The translations under genes and the position numbers were made by a program. Of a DNA stretch of 6,903 nucleotides, positions 1 to 6,609 are shown piece by piece. Location: contig CAMDLJ010000139.1 of the NCBI GenBank assembly GCA_945901665.1, forward strand, positions 1-6,903. Direction: 5' to 3'. The first letter of the stretch is position 1; the number at the start of each line of letters is the position of its first letter. The stretch is from Bordetella parapertussis (lineage in GTDB: Bacteria > Pseudomonadota > Gammaproteobacteria > Burkholderiales > Burkholderiaceae). The notes under the pieces are model-generated. The model was not told the DNA's origin and made no database searches. It worked only from the letters and a program-made list of their open reading frames with translations.

Positions 1-675
1 GCGGTGGAGTTGATCCACGCTTACTCCCTGGTGCACGACGACATGCCGTGCATGGACAACGATGTGCTGCGCCGGGGCAAGCCCACGGTGCATGTGGCCT
101 ATGGCGAGGCGCAGGCCTTGCTGGCGGGGGATGCCTTGCAGGCCTTGGCCTTTGAGTTGCTCACCCCCGAGGACGGCAGCGTGGCCCCAGCGGTTCAGGC
201 CCGGCTGTGTGCGGCTTTGGCGCGTGCCGCCGGCCACCACGGCATGGCCGGTGGCCAAGCCATCGATTTGGCCCATGTGGGCATGGCCATGACCGAGGCG
301 GCCTTGCGCGACATGCACCGGCGCAAAACCGGTGCCATGCTCGAAGTCAGTGTGCACATGGGCGCCTTGAGCGCGGGTGCCGATGGCCCCACCCTGGCCT
401 GCCTGCAACGCTATGCCCAAGCCATCGGCTTGGCGTTTCAAGTGGTGGACGATATTTTGGATGTGACCGCCGATTCGGCCACCCTGGGCAAAACCGCTGG
501 CAAAGACCAAGCCAACGACAAACCCACTTTTGTGTCATTGTTGGGACTGGCTGGTGCCCAAGCCCAAGCCCAGGCCTTGTTGCCAGAGGCCTTGGGGGCT
601 TTGGATGCCGCCGCTTTGAGAGACGATGGGGCCTTGCGGGCTTTGGCCCACATGGTGGTGCGGCGCGACCGTTGA
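1..675 (+). CDS. ispA: Farnesyl diphosphate synthase (geranyltranstransferase), 3' part
   Basis: Trans-prenyltransferase that condenses isopentenyl diphosphate with DMAPP and then geranyl diphosphate to give C15 farnesyl diphosphate in the cytosol. The frame is open from base 1, so the 5' end is outside the window; 224 residues are visible, and roughly the first 75 of a usual ~295 are missing. The first aspartate-rich motif is at visible residues 13-19 (DDMPCMD, the four-residue-spaced bacterial form). A Tyr sits five residues before it (Y8), which in the family fits a C15 product. The second motif DDILD is at 150-154, HRRKTG at 106-111 and the GKT/GKD segment at 163-169. The C-terminus ends normally (VVRRDR). 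The stop is 12 bp before dxs, whose Shine-Dalgarno begins in the last base pairs of this gene, so the two are surely co-transcribed. A GTG at base 4 is an internal valine, not the start. The family is certain; exact chain length is inferred. Confidence 0.96.
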   Translation, partial: AVELIHAYSLVHDDMPCMDNDVLRRGKPTVHVAYGEAQALLAGDALQALAFELLTPEDGSVAPAVQARLCAALARAAGHHGMAGGQAIDLAHVGMAMTEAALRDMHRRKTGAMLEVSVHMGALSAGADGPTLACLQRYAQAIGLAFQVVDDILDVTADSATLGKTAGKDQANDKPTFVSLLGLAGAQAQAQALLPEALGALDAAALRDDGALRALAHMVVRRDR

Positions 676-687
676 GAGGAAAAAATC

Positions 688-2577
688 ATGGCCAATGTGC
701 TTGAAACCATAGACTCCCCCGCCGATGTGCGGCGTTTGTCGCGCGCGGCTTTGCCCGCCTTGGCCAATGAGCTGCGCGCCTTTGTGCTCGACAGCGTGGC
801 CAAAACCGGCGGCCACTTGAGCTCCAACCTGGGCACGGTGGAGCTGACCGTGGCGCTGCACTATGTGTTCAACACCCCGCACGACCGGCTGGTCTGGGAC
901 GTGGGCCACCAAACCTATCCGCACAAAATTTTGACCGGTCGGCGCGATCGCATGGCCAGCCTGCGCCAACTTGGCGGCATCAGCGGCTTTCCGCGCCGCA
1001 GCGAAAGCGAGTACGACGCCTTTGGCACCGCGCATTCGTCCACCAGCATTTCAGCCGCTTTGGGCATGGCCATGGCGGCCCAGCAAAAGGGCGACAAGCG
1101 CCATGCGGTGGCCATCATTGGCGACGGCGCCATGACCGCTGGCATGGCGTTCGAGGCGCTCAACAACGCGGGTGTGGCCGGGGCCAATATCTTGGTCATC
1201 TTGAACGACAACGACATGTCCATCAGCCCGCCAGTGGGCGCGCTCAACCGCTATTTGGCGCAACTCATGAGCGGGCGTTTTTACGCCGCCGCCAAAGACC
1301 TGGGCAAGCAAGTGCTCAAAGGCGCACCCACACCTTTGTTTGAACTTGCCCGCCGCTTTGAAGAACAGGCCAAGCACATCGTCACCCCCACGACCTTGTT
1401 TGAAAAGTTTGGCTTCAACTACATCGGCCCGATTGACGGGCATGACTTGGACGCCTTGATCCCCACGCTGGAAAACCTGCGCAACCTGCCCGGGCCCCAG
1501 TTTTTGCATGTGGTGACACGCAAAGGCCAAGGCTATGAGCTGGCCGAGCGCGACCCCATCGCCTACCACGGCCCCGGCAAGTTCGACCCCAAGGTCGGCT
1601 TGACCGCACCCAGCGTGGCCCCCACAACCACCTTCACCCAGGTGTTTGGCCAGTGGCTGTGCGACATGGCCGCGCAAGACCCCAAGCTGGTGGCCATCAC
1701 CCCAGCAATGCGCGAAGGCTCGGGCATGGTGGAGTTTCATCGCCGCTTTCCCGAGCGTTATCACGATGTCGGCATTGCCGAGCAGCACGCGCTGACCTTT
1801 GCCGCCGGCATGGCCTGCGAGGGCCTGCGCCCAGTGGTGGCCATTTACTCCACTTTTTTGCAGCGCGGCTACGACCAACTGATCCACGACGTGGCCCTGC
1901 AAAAGCTGCCCATGGTGCTGGCGCTGGACCGCGCGGGCTTGGTCGGTGCCGATGGCGCCACCCACGCCGGGGCCTATGACATCGCGTTTTTGCGCTGCAT
2001 CCCCAATGTCAGTGTGGCGTGCCCAGCCGACGAGAACGAATGCCGCCAACTGCTGACCACCGCCCACCAACAAGACCACACGGTGGCCGTGCGCTACCCG
2101 CGTGGTGCGGGCGTGGGCGTGGCAGTGGACCCAGGCTTGAACCCTTTGCCCTTTGGCAAAGGCGAGTTGCGCCGACCTGGCAAGGGCGTGGCGATTTTGG
2201 CGTTTGGTACTTTGCTGTACCCGGCTTTGCAAGCGGGTGAGGCGCTCAATGCCAGCGTGGCCAATATGCGCTGGGCCAAACCCTTGGACACCGAGTTGTT
2301 GCTCGAGTTGGCCCGCACCCACGAGGCCCTGGTCACGGTGGAGGAAGGCTGCACCATGGGCGGCGCGGGCTCGGCGGTGATGGAGGCCCTGAACCACGCG
2401 GGCGTGACCAAGCCGGTGTTGGCCTTGGGCTTGGGTGACTTTTTCACCGAGCAAGGCGACCCGGCCAAACTGCTGGCCCAGCAAGGCCTGGACGCATCGG
2501 GCATCGAAGCCAGCGTGCGCCAGCGCTTTGCGGCTTGGGTGGCACCAGCCGCTGCGCCTCTCAAACTGGTGGGTTGA
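688..2577 (+). CDS. dxs: 1-Deoxy-D-xylulose-5-phosphate synthase (DXS)
   Basis: Thiamine-diphosphate enzyme that condenses pyruvate with D-glyceraldehyde 3-phosphate, releasing CO2, to form DXP; first and often rate-controlling step of the MEP isoprenoid pathway, and a source of precursor for thiamine and pyridoxal phosphate. The 629-residue product matches the usual length of about 620-640. Visible motifs: GGHLSSNLG with H43; [11 protein letters not shown] (70-80); the ThDP/Mg motif GDGAMT at 145-150 running to the Asn in LNDNDMSIS (172-180); IDGHD (249-253); [13 protein letters not shown] with the ThDP-activating Glu at 365; DRAGLVG with R415; and [10 protein letters not shown] with H426. 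These lie at nearly constant offsets from the E. coli enzyme as I recall it. The transketolase C-terminal domain is complete. The ATG at 688 is preceded by GAGAGGA (674-680), 7 bases away. It is the last gene of the ispA-dxs unit seen here. No truncation or missing catalytic residue was found. Confidence 0.98.
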   Translation: MANVLETIDSPADVRRLSRAALPALANELRAFVLDSVAKTGGHLSSNLGTVELTVALHYVFNTPHDRLVWDVGHQTYPHKILTGRRDRMASLRQLGGISGFPRRSESEYDAFGTAHSSTSISAALGMAMAAQQKGDKRHAVAIIGDGAMTAGMAFEALNNAGVAGANILVILNDNDMSISPPVGALNRYLAQLMSGRFYAAAKDLGKQVLKGAPTPLFELARRFEEQAKHIVTPTTLFEKFGFNYIGPIDGHDLDALIPTLENLRNLPGPQFLHVVTRKGQGYELAERDPIAYHGPGKFDPKVGLTAPSVAPTTTFTQVFGQWLCDMAAQDPKLVAITPAMREGSGMVEFHRRFPERYHDVGIAEQHALTFAAGMACEGLRPVVAIYSTFLQRGYDQLIHDVALQKLPMVLALDRAGLVGADGATHAGAYDIAFLRCIPNVSVACPADENECRQLLTTAHQQDHTVAVRYPRGAGVGVAVDPGLNPLPFGKGELRRPGKGVAILAFGTLLYPALQAGEALNASVANMRWAKPLDTELLLELARTHEALVTVEEGCTMGGAGSAVMEALNHAGVTKPVLALGLGDFFTEQGDPAKLLAQQGLDASGIEASVRQRFAAWVAPAAAPLKLVG

Positions 2578-2680
2578 GCCGGCCAATGGGTGGCCCCACA
2601 GGGGTTGGCTTGTGGATTCGCCCCTCCAACGCGTGGGCTGAGCTGCGGGCCGGTTTTGAAGTTGTGCGGACCTGGCGCTG

Positions 2681-2725
2681 GCGGCCTTGTGGATGGGGCC
2701 GCTCGCAAACCCATGACGTTTTTTT
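2681..2725 (+). other. GC hairpin plus distant T run after dxs (weak terminator candidate)
   Basis: GCGGCC at 2681-2686 pairs perfectly with GGCCGC at 2697-2702 across a 10-base loop. A run of seven T lies at 2719-2725, but 16 bases separate stem and T run, so it is not a standard intrinsic terminator. Smaller hairpins lie just after the dxs stop (GGCCA 2581-2585 with TGGCC 2591-2595; CCCC-ACA-GGGG at 2594-2604). One of these, or Rho, may end dxs transcription. The rest of the spacer from 2605 to 2680 shows no gene. Confidence 0.25.
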
Positions 2726-2741
2726 GAAAATCTAAAAAAAT

Positions 2742-2785
2742 CGGGAAAACCCGTACGGTGTGTCCTGCATGTGACTGCCTACAAT
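2742..2785 (+). promoter_or_regulatory. Probable promoter/operator region of the TRAP operon
   Basis: TACAAT at 2780-2785 is a good -10 hexamer and would place the transcript start near 2792, giving a leader of about 40 bases before dctP. No good -35 lies 16-18 bases upstream (GGTGTG at 2757-2762 is poor). The poor -35 position is overlapped by a perfect 8-bp palindrome, CCGTACGG (2751-2758), and just before it lies CGGG-AAAA-CCCG (2742-2753). Upstream is an AT-rich stretch (2719-2741). A weak -35 with palindromes around it fits an activator-dependent promoter, which would suit substrate-induced transport genes. The regulator is not in the window. Inferred from pattern only. Confidence 0.45.
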
Positions 2786-2833
2786 TCCCCTTTTCGCATA
2801 TCCCTTTGACACCCACTTTCTGGAGACAACAAC

Positions 2834-3919
2834 ATGAATCGTCGTTCCGTCATTAAAAACGCAGGCATTGCCAGCATCTTGGCAGCTGGCGTCGCGCCCG
2901 CTGTGCGCGCCCAGGCCGCGTTGCGTTGGCGCCTGACCTCGAGCTTCCCCAAAGCCTTGGACACTTTGTTTGGCGTCAATGACGTGTTTGCAGCCAAGGT
3001 CAAAGAGATGACCGGTGGCAAGTTTGAGATCACCACCCACGCCGCTGGCGAAATCGTGCCCGCTTTCGGCACCGTGGACGCCACCAAGGACGGCACGGTT
3101 GAAATGTCCAACACCGCGCCTTATTACTATTTTGGCAAGGACGAAACCTTTGCTCTGGGTTGTGCGATTCCCTTTGGCTTGAACAGCCGCCAAATGACCG
3201 CCTGGATGTATGAAGGCAATGGCATGAAGTTGATGCGCGACTTCTATCGCAACTACAACATTGTCAATTTCCCCATGGGCAACACCGGCACCCAAATGGG
3301 TGGTTGGTTCCGCAAAGAAATCAAATCTCTCAAAGACTTCAAAGGTGTCAAATTCCGCGTCGGTGGTTTTGCTGGCAAGGTGGTCGAGCGCATTGGTGGC
3401 GTGCCCCAAAACATCCCCGGTGGCGAGATTTACCAAGCCCTGGAAAAAGGCACCATCGACGCCGCCGAATGGGTGGGCCCGTATGACGACCTGAAGCTGG
3501 GCTTTTACAAAGTGGCCAAAAACTACGCCTACCCGGGTTGGTGGGAGGGCGGTCCCCAGTTGGACCTGCACATCAACACCAAGGCCTATGACAGCTTGTC
3601 GCCCGAGTACAAGGCCATCATCGCCAATGCGGCAGCCTATGCCCACACCGACATGCAAGCCCGCTACGACGCCCGCAACGCTGCGGCGCTCAAGCAGCTG
3701 GTGGCCGGTGGCGCCAAGCTCTTCCCCTTCTCCAAAGACCTGATGGACGCCGCGTTCAAAGAGTCGATGGCCCTGTACAGCGAAGTCTCGGCCAAGAACC
3801 CGAACTGGAAAAAGGTCTACGACGACTACGCTTCCTTCCGCAAAGAGTCCAACAACTGGTTCCGCGTGGCCGATGCGCGTTTTGACAACTACATGCAGTC
3901 GCGCTTGAAAGATCTGTGA
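2834..3919 (+). CDS. dctP: TRAP transporter periplasmic substrate-binding protein, TakP-like (2-oxoacid type)
   Basis: Extracytoplasmic receptor (361 residues) that binds a carboxylate in the periplasm and delivers it to the DctQM membrane unit. The N-terminus has twin arginines and a Tat-like pattern (NRRSVIK, 2-8), a hydrophobic stretch (10-22) and a likely cleavage site after AVRA (26). The mature protein closely resembles the Rhodobacter sphaeroides 2-oxoacid receptor TakP from memory: SSFPKALDT (36-44), MGGWFR (155-160), RVGGFAGKV (175-183), EWVGPYDD (212-219) and YPGWWEGG (233-240). The TakP residues I recall as contacting pyruvate and sodium (Gln, Arg, Glu-Trp, Glu) are all present here as Q154, R175, E212-W213 and E238. 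The likely ligand is therefore pyruvate or another 2-oxo monocarboxylate rather than a C4-dicarboxylate, though related proteins bind other hydroxy- or oxo-acids. The ATG at 2834 follows TGGAGA (2821-2826) at 7 bases. It is the first gene of the TRAP operon. Confidence 0.94.
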   Translation: MNRRSVIKNAGIASILAAGVAPAVRAQAALRWRLTSSFPKALDTLFGVNDVFAAKVKEMTGGKFEITTHAAGEIVPAFGTVDATKDGTVEMSNTAPYYYFGKDETFALGCAIPFGLNSRQMTAWMYEGNGMKLMRDFYRNYNIVNFPMGNTGTQMGGWFRKEIKSLKDFKGVKFRVGGFAGKVVERIGGVPQNIPGGEIYQALEKGTIDAAEWVGPYDDLKLGFYKVAKNYAYPGWWEGGPQLDLHINTKAYDSLSPEYKAIIANAAAYAHTDMQARYDARNAAALKQLVAGGAKLFPFSKDLMDAAFKESMALYSEVSAKNPNWKKVYDDYASFRKESNNWFRVADARFDNYMQSRLKDL

Positions 3920-3922
3920 TCT

Positions 3923-3954
3923 GACCTTGCTTGGCCCGGTGGGCCAGTCAAGTC
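3923..3954 (+). other. Stem-loop just after dctP
   Basis: TGGCCC (3932-3937) pairs with GGGCCA (3941-3946) around a three-base GGT loop. The outer arms CTTG (3926-3929) and CAAG (3949-3952) also pair, leaving a two-by-two internal loop. It begins within a few bases of the dctP stop and has no T run, so it looks more like a 3'-end-protecting structure in the dctP mRNA than a terminator. Confidence 0.6.
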
Positions 3955-3962
3955 TGTGATGT

Positions 3963-4000
3963 ACCCCCTTGCAGCCTGCGGACTGTCTGGGGGTTTTCTT
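3963..4000 (+). terminator. Leaky intrinsic terminator between dctP and dctQ
   Basis: ACCCCC (3963-3968) pairs with GGGGGT (3989-3994), and an inner GCAG (3971-3974) pairs with CTGT (3983-3986, one G-U pair). The stem runs straight into TTTTCTTT (3994-4001). This has the layout of a Rho-independent terminator inside the operon. Since dctQ and dctM follow on the same strand with no clear new promoter, it most likely lets part of the transcripts through, giving more DctP than DctQM. A dyad between dctP and dctQ has been described in other TRAP operons, as I recall for Rhodobacter. Confidence 0.6.
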
Positions 4001-4016
4001 TGGATACCGATTCCCC

Positions 4017-4556
4017 ATGAAACCTTTACTCTCTTTGGCCGAGTTCATTGACGCGGTCAACAACCGGTTTGGCACCTTGGCCGGTTGGGCCGTGTTGTTC
4101 TCGTGCTTCATCAGTTGCGCCAATGCGGTGCTGCGCTTTGGCTTTAGCCTGAGTTCCAACGCGTGGTTGGAAATCCAGTGGTATTTGTTTGCCGGCGCCG
4201 TGATGCTGGGTGCGTCCATGGTGCTGCGCGTCAACGAGCATGTGCGGGTCGATGTGTTTTACGGCCAGTTGTCAGCCCGCATCAAAGTCATGGTGGATTT
4301 GTTTGGTTTGACCGTTTTTTTACTTCCAGTGATGGGGTTGATGATTTACCTGTCTTTCCCTTTGTTTTTGCAAATGTTTAACTCGGGCGAGATGTCGTCC
4401 AACGCCGGTGGCCTGATCCGCTGGCCGGCCATGTTGATGTTGCCCTTGGGTTTTTCCATGGTGTTTTTGCAAGGTTTGTCGGAAATCATCAAACGCGTGG
4501 GTTGGCTCAGCGGCCAATATGAAATGAGCTTGGTTTACGAGAGGCCCCTGCAATGA
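4017..4556 (+). CDS. dctQ: TRAP transporter small permease subunit
   Basis: Small inner-membrane subunit (179 residues) that pairs with DctM to form the sodium-driven carboxylate permease. Four hydrophobic helices are visible at about 20-41, 52-71, 89-113 and 136-156. The family hallmark follows the second helix entry: EIQWYLFAGAVMLGA (52-66) and then VNEHVRVDVFY (72-82). The ATG at 4017 was chosen because the protein then begins directly with a short cytosolic helix as in relatives. An in-frame TTG at 3969 would add 16 unlike residues and start inside the terminator stem. No strong Shine-Dalgarno is seen before 4017 (only GGAT at 4002-4005, 11 bases away), so translation may be weak. The stop codon overlaps the dctM start (ATGA, 4553-4556), implying translational coupling and matched amounts of the two membrane subunits. 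Confidence 0.93.
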   Translation: MKPLLSLAEFIDAVNNRFGTLAGWAVLFSCFISCANAVLRFGFSLSSNAWLEIQWYLFAGAVMLGASMVLRVNEHVRVDVFYGQLSARIKVMVDLFGLTVFLLPVMGLMIYLSFPLFLQMFNSGEMSSNAGGLIRWPAMLMLPLGFSMVFLQGLSEIIKRVGWLSGQYEMSLVYERPLQ

Positions 4557-6046
4557 CGGTCGAACAATTTGCGCCCCTGATGTTTCTGGGGCTGATTCTG
4601 GTGATGCTGATCGGCTTTCCGGTGGCGTTTTCTTTGGCCGCGTTGGGCCTGTTCTCTGGCCTTTACGCCATCGACATGGGTTGGTTCCCGGCCAACTTCT
4701 TGGGCAATTTGCCGCTCAATGTGTTTGGCATTTTGTCCAACGAGTTGTTGCTGGCCATTCCCTTCTTCACCTTGATGGGCGCTTTGCTGGAGAAGTGCGG
4801 CCTGGCCGAGGACATGCTCGACTCCATGGGCCAGTTGTTTGGGCCCATGCGCGGTGGTTTGGGTTATTCGGTCATCATTGTGGGCTTTATTTTGGGCGCC
4901 ATCACCGGCACCGTGGCTGGGCAGGTGATTGCCATGGCCATGATCTCGCTGCCGGTGATGATCCGCTACGGCTACAACATGAAATACGCCACCGGTGTGT
5001 TGGCCGCTTCGGGCACCATCACCCAGTTGGTGCCGCCGTCTTTGGTGCTGGTGGTGATGGCCGATCAGTTGGGCCAATCGGTGGGCGACATGTACAAAGG
5101 CGCCTGGGGCCCCTCGATGTTGCAAATTTTATTTTTTGCAATTTACACCTTTATCTTGGGCCGCATTTACCCGCACCATGTGCCTGGTGTGCCGCGCGAG
5201 GCGCGCACCTTGCACGGATGGGCGCTGTGGAAAAAGTGCTTGCGCGGCATCATCCCCTCAGCCATTTTGATCTTCACCGTGCTGGGCAGCATGGGGGGCT
5301 TGCCCGGCATCAATGTGGCCATTGCCACCCCCACCGAGGCCGGTGCCATGGGGGCTGTGGGCGCATTTATTTTGGCCGGTATCCACGGGCGGCTGAACTG
5401 GCCGCTGATCAAAGACGCCATGGGCGGGACCATGCGCATCACCGCCATGGTGGTGTTCATCCTGATTGGCTCGCGCGTGTTCTCGCTGGTGTTCCAAGGC
5501 GTGGACGGCGGCAAATGGATCGAGCACATGCTCAGCGACTTGCCCGGCGGGCAGGTGGGCTTTTTGATCGTCGTCAACATCTTCATTTTCTTCTTGGCGT
5601 TTTTCCTCGACTTCTTCGAAATTGCTTTCATCATCTTGCCCATGCTGGGTCCCGTGGCGGCCAAGATGGGCATCGACCAAATTTGGTTTGGCGTGCTGCT
5701 GTGCGTGAACATGCAAACCAGCTTCATGCACCCGCCGTTTGGCTTTGCGCTGTTTTACCTGCGTGGCATCGCCGACACCTTGTTCAAGTCGGGCGTCATC
5801 CCCAAAATGGTCGAGTCGCGCGATATCTACCTGGGGGCCATTCCCTGGGTGATCTTGCAATTGCTGCTGGTGGTGGTGGTGATTTTTGTGCCCGAAACCG
5901 TGACCGCCTTTTTGGACAAAGTCGAAGCCGTGGATTTGGACAAGGTGCAAATCGAGATGCCGGTCGATGAGTTGGCCAACACCAACGATGACGACCGCAT
6001 CACTGACATCTTGGAGCAGAAGAAGCCCGACGAGCCCAAGAACTGA
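4553..6046 (+). CDS. dctM: TRAP transporter large permease subunit, with acidic C-terminal tail
   Basis: Large inner-membrane subunit (497 residues), the part that moves substrate with sodium. Conserved blocks in order: N-terminal helix (8-30), LLAIPFFTLMGALLEKCG (66-83), GAITGTVAGQVIAMAMISLP (115-134), GTITQLVPPSLVLVVMAD (154-171), the second-half repeat INVAIATPTEAGAMGAVGA (253-271), IFFLAFFLDFFEIAFIILP (345-363) and MQTSFMHPPFGFALFYL (387-403). The two TPTEAG/PP-containing halves reflect the internal repeat of the family. The start overlaps the dctQ stop by ATGA and is preceded by GAGAGG (4539-4544) at 8 bases. The core ends with a helix at about 429-446. Beyond it lies a hydrophilic tail of roughly 48 residues (450-497) rich in Asp and Glu (14 acidic against 6 basic). 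Many DctM proteins are near 425-440 residues, so this one is long, by this tail and by a central loop around 203-230. Confidence 0.96.
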   Translation: MTVEQFAPLMFLGLILVMLIGFPVAFSLAALGLFSGLYAIDMGWFPANFLGNLPLNVFGILSNELLLAIPFFTLMGALLEKCGLAEDMLDSMGQLFGPMRGGLGYSVIIVGFILGAITGTVAGQVIAMAMISLPVMIRYGYNMKYATGVLAASGTITQLVPPSLVLVVMADQLGQSVGDMYKGAWGPSMLQILFFAIYTFILGRIYPHHVPGVPREARTLHGWALWKKCLRGIIPSAILIFTVLGSMGGLPGINVAIATPTEAGAMGAVGAFILAGIHGRLNWPLIKDAMGGTMRITAMVVFILIGSRVFSLVFQGVDGGKWIEHMLSDLPGGQVGFLIVVNIFIFFLAFFLDFFEIAFIILPMLGPVAAKMGIDQIWFGVLLCVNMQTSFMHPPFGFALFYLRGIADTLFKSGVIPKMVESRDIYLGAIPWVILQLLLVVVVIFVPETVTAFLDKVEAVDLDKVQIEMPVDELANTNDDDRITDILEQKKPDEPKN

Positions 6047-6054
6047 GCGCGACC

Positions 6055-6546
6055 TTGACACCCGAGCGCACGCCCGAATCTCCCACGGGGGAGGGCGCTA
6101 TCCCCTTGAACGCGCAACCCGTGGAGGGTGCGGCCTTCACCCCCACCATCAAAGCCTTGTCGGTGTTGTTGGTGCTGGGCATTGCGGTGTATGTGGTGCG
6201 CCTGTGGCCTGAGGACGGCTGGTTGTCGTTGGGGCTGCAGTCGCTGGGCTTCATGGCCGCCACCTTGGTGGTGGTGCTGGCCTGCTTGGGCTACATCTGT
6301 TGGAGCCGGGTGCGGATTGACGACACCCACATCGAGCAAACCTGGGTCTGGCGCAAGCGCGTGGCGATTGCCGAGATCTCGCAACTCAAACTCATCTACG
6401 TGCCATACATGTCTTGGTTCATTGCCCCGCGCCTGGTGGTGCGTTTGGGCGTGACCGGTTGGTATGTGTTCCACGCCGCCGACCGGCGTGTGCTGCAGCG
6501 CTTTTATCAATTGGCGCTGCGCGGGGCGAACCCTTTGGGCAATTGA
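6055..6546 (+). CDS. Uncharacterised two-helix membrane protein with PH-like C-terminal part
   Basis: Not a gene I can name. Read from the TTG at 6055 (8 bases after the dctM stop) the product has 163 residues: a polar, proline-rich N-terminus (1-30), hydrophobic helices at about 32-50 and 57-82, then a soluble segment (85-155). That segment has alternating beta-type strands ending in a helix (RIDDTHIEQTWVW, 87-99; ADRRVLQRFYQLAL, 142-155). This two-helix plus small-barrel layout resembles bacterial PH-like (bPH/DUF304-type) proteins, but the match is by shape and not by clear motif. The start is uncertain: there is no ATG and no Shine-Dalgarno before 6055. TTG at 6106 (146 residues) has GGGGAGGG at 6087-6094 upstream, 11 bases away, and GTG at 6121 (141 residues) is also possible. 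Codon use matches its neighbours. Position suggests co-transcription with the TRAP genes, but its role is unknown. Confidence 0.75.
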   Translation: MTPERTPESPTGEGAIPLNAQPVEGAAFTPTIKALSVLLVLGIAVYVVRLWPEDGWLSLGLQSLGFMAATLVVVLACLGYICWSRVRIDDTHIEQTWVWRKRVAIAEISQLKLIYVPYMSWFIAPRLVVRLGVTGWYVFHAADRRVLQRFYQLALRGANPLGN

Positions 6547-6585
6547 CCCCGCGGTCAGCGCGTGGCCACCTGGGATGGACTTGCC

Positions 6586-6604
6586 CTTGGCCAAACTGGC
6601 CAAG
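6586..6604. terminator. Perfect 8-bp stem-loop between convergent genes
   Basis: CTTGGCCA (6586-6593) and TGGCCAAG (6597-6604) form a perfect 8-bp stem with an AAC loop. It lies 39 bases past the plus-strand stop and 5 bases past the minus-strand stop, where a bidirectional terminator would be expected. No T run follows on either strand, so if it acts, it may be Rho-assisted or protect mRNA ends rather than terminate on its own. A separate 8-bp palindrome GTGGCCAC lies at 6562-6569. Confidence 0.4.
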
Positions 6605-6609
6605 AGCCT

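Noticed and set aside
556..573. Short GCCCAA tandem repeat in ispA
   Set aside because: Only about three units; it encodes an Ala-Gln run in a variable helix and is best read as ordinary coding sequence.
1051..2586. Open frame of 511 codons on the minus strand across dxs
   Set aside because: Antisense shadow of dxs. The composition is His/Gly/Gln-rich with no family motif, while the plus strand has all DXS motifs.
2806..2811. Perfect TTGACA hexamer before dctP
   Set aside because: A matching -10 would fall on the start codon region (about 2829-2834), which has no TATAAT-like sequence; the transcript would lack the ribosome site.
3969..4016. Earlier TTG start for dctQ
   Set aside because: It would begin inside the terminator-like stem, has no ribosome site, and the added 16 residues do not look like a DctQ N-terminus.
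2732..4234. Open frame of 500 codons on the minus strand across dctP
   Set aside because: Antisense shadow of dctP and dctQ; it runs through the promoter region and the intergenic hairpins and shows no recognisable domain.
4681..5970. Plus-strand open frame of 429 codons inside dctM
   Set aside because: Alternative-frame shadow, His/Arg/Gly-rich, with no helices; the dctM frame has clear TRAP permease blocks.
5258..6603. Two minus-strand open frames under dctM and the small gene (5258-6061 and 5827-6603)
   Set aside because: Antisense shadows with biased, low-information composition and no plausible ribosome site.
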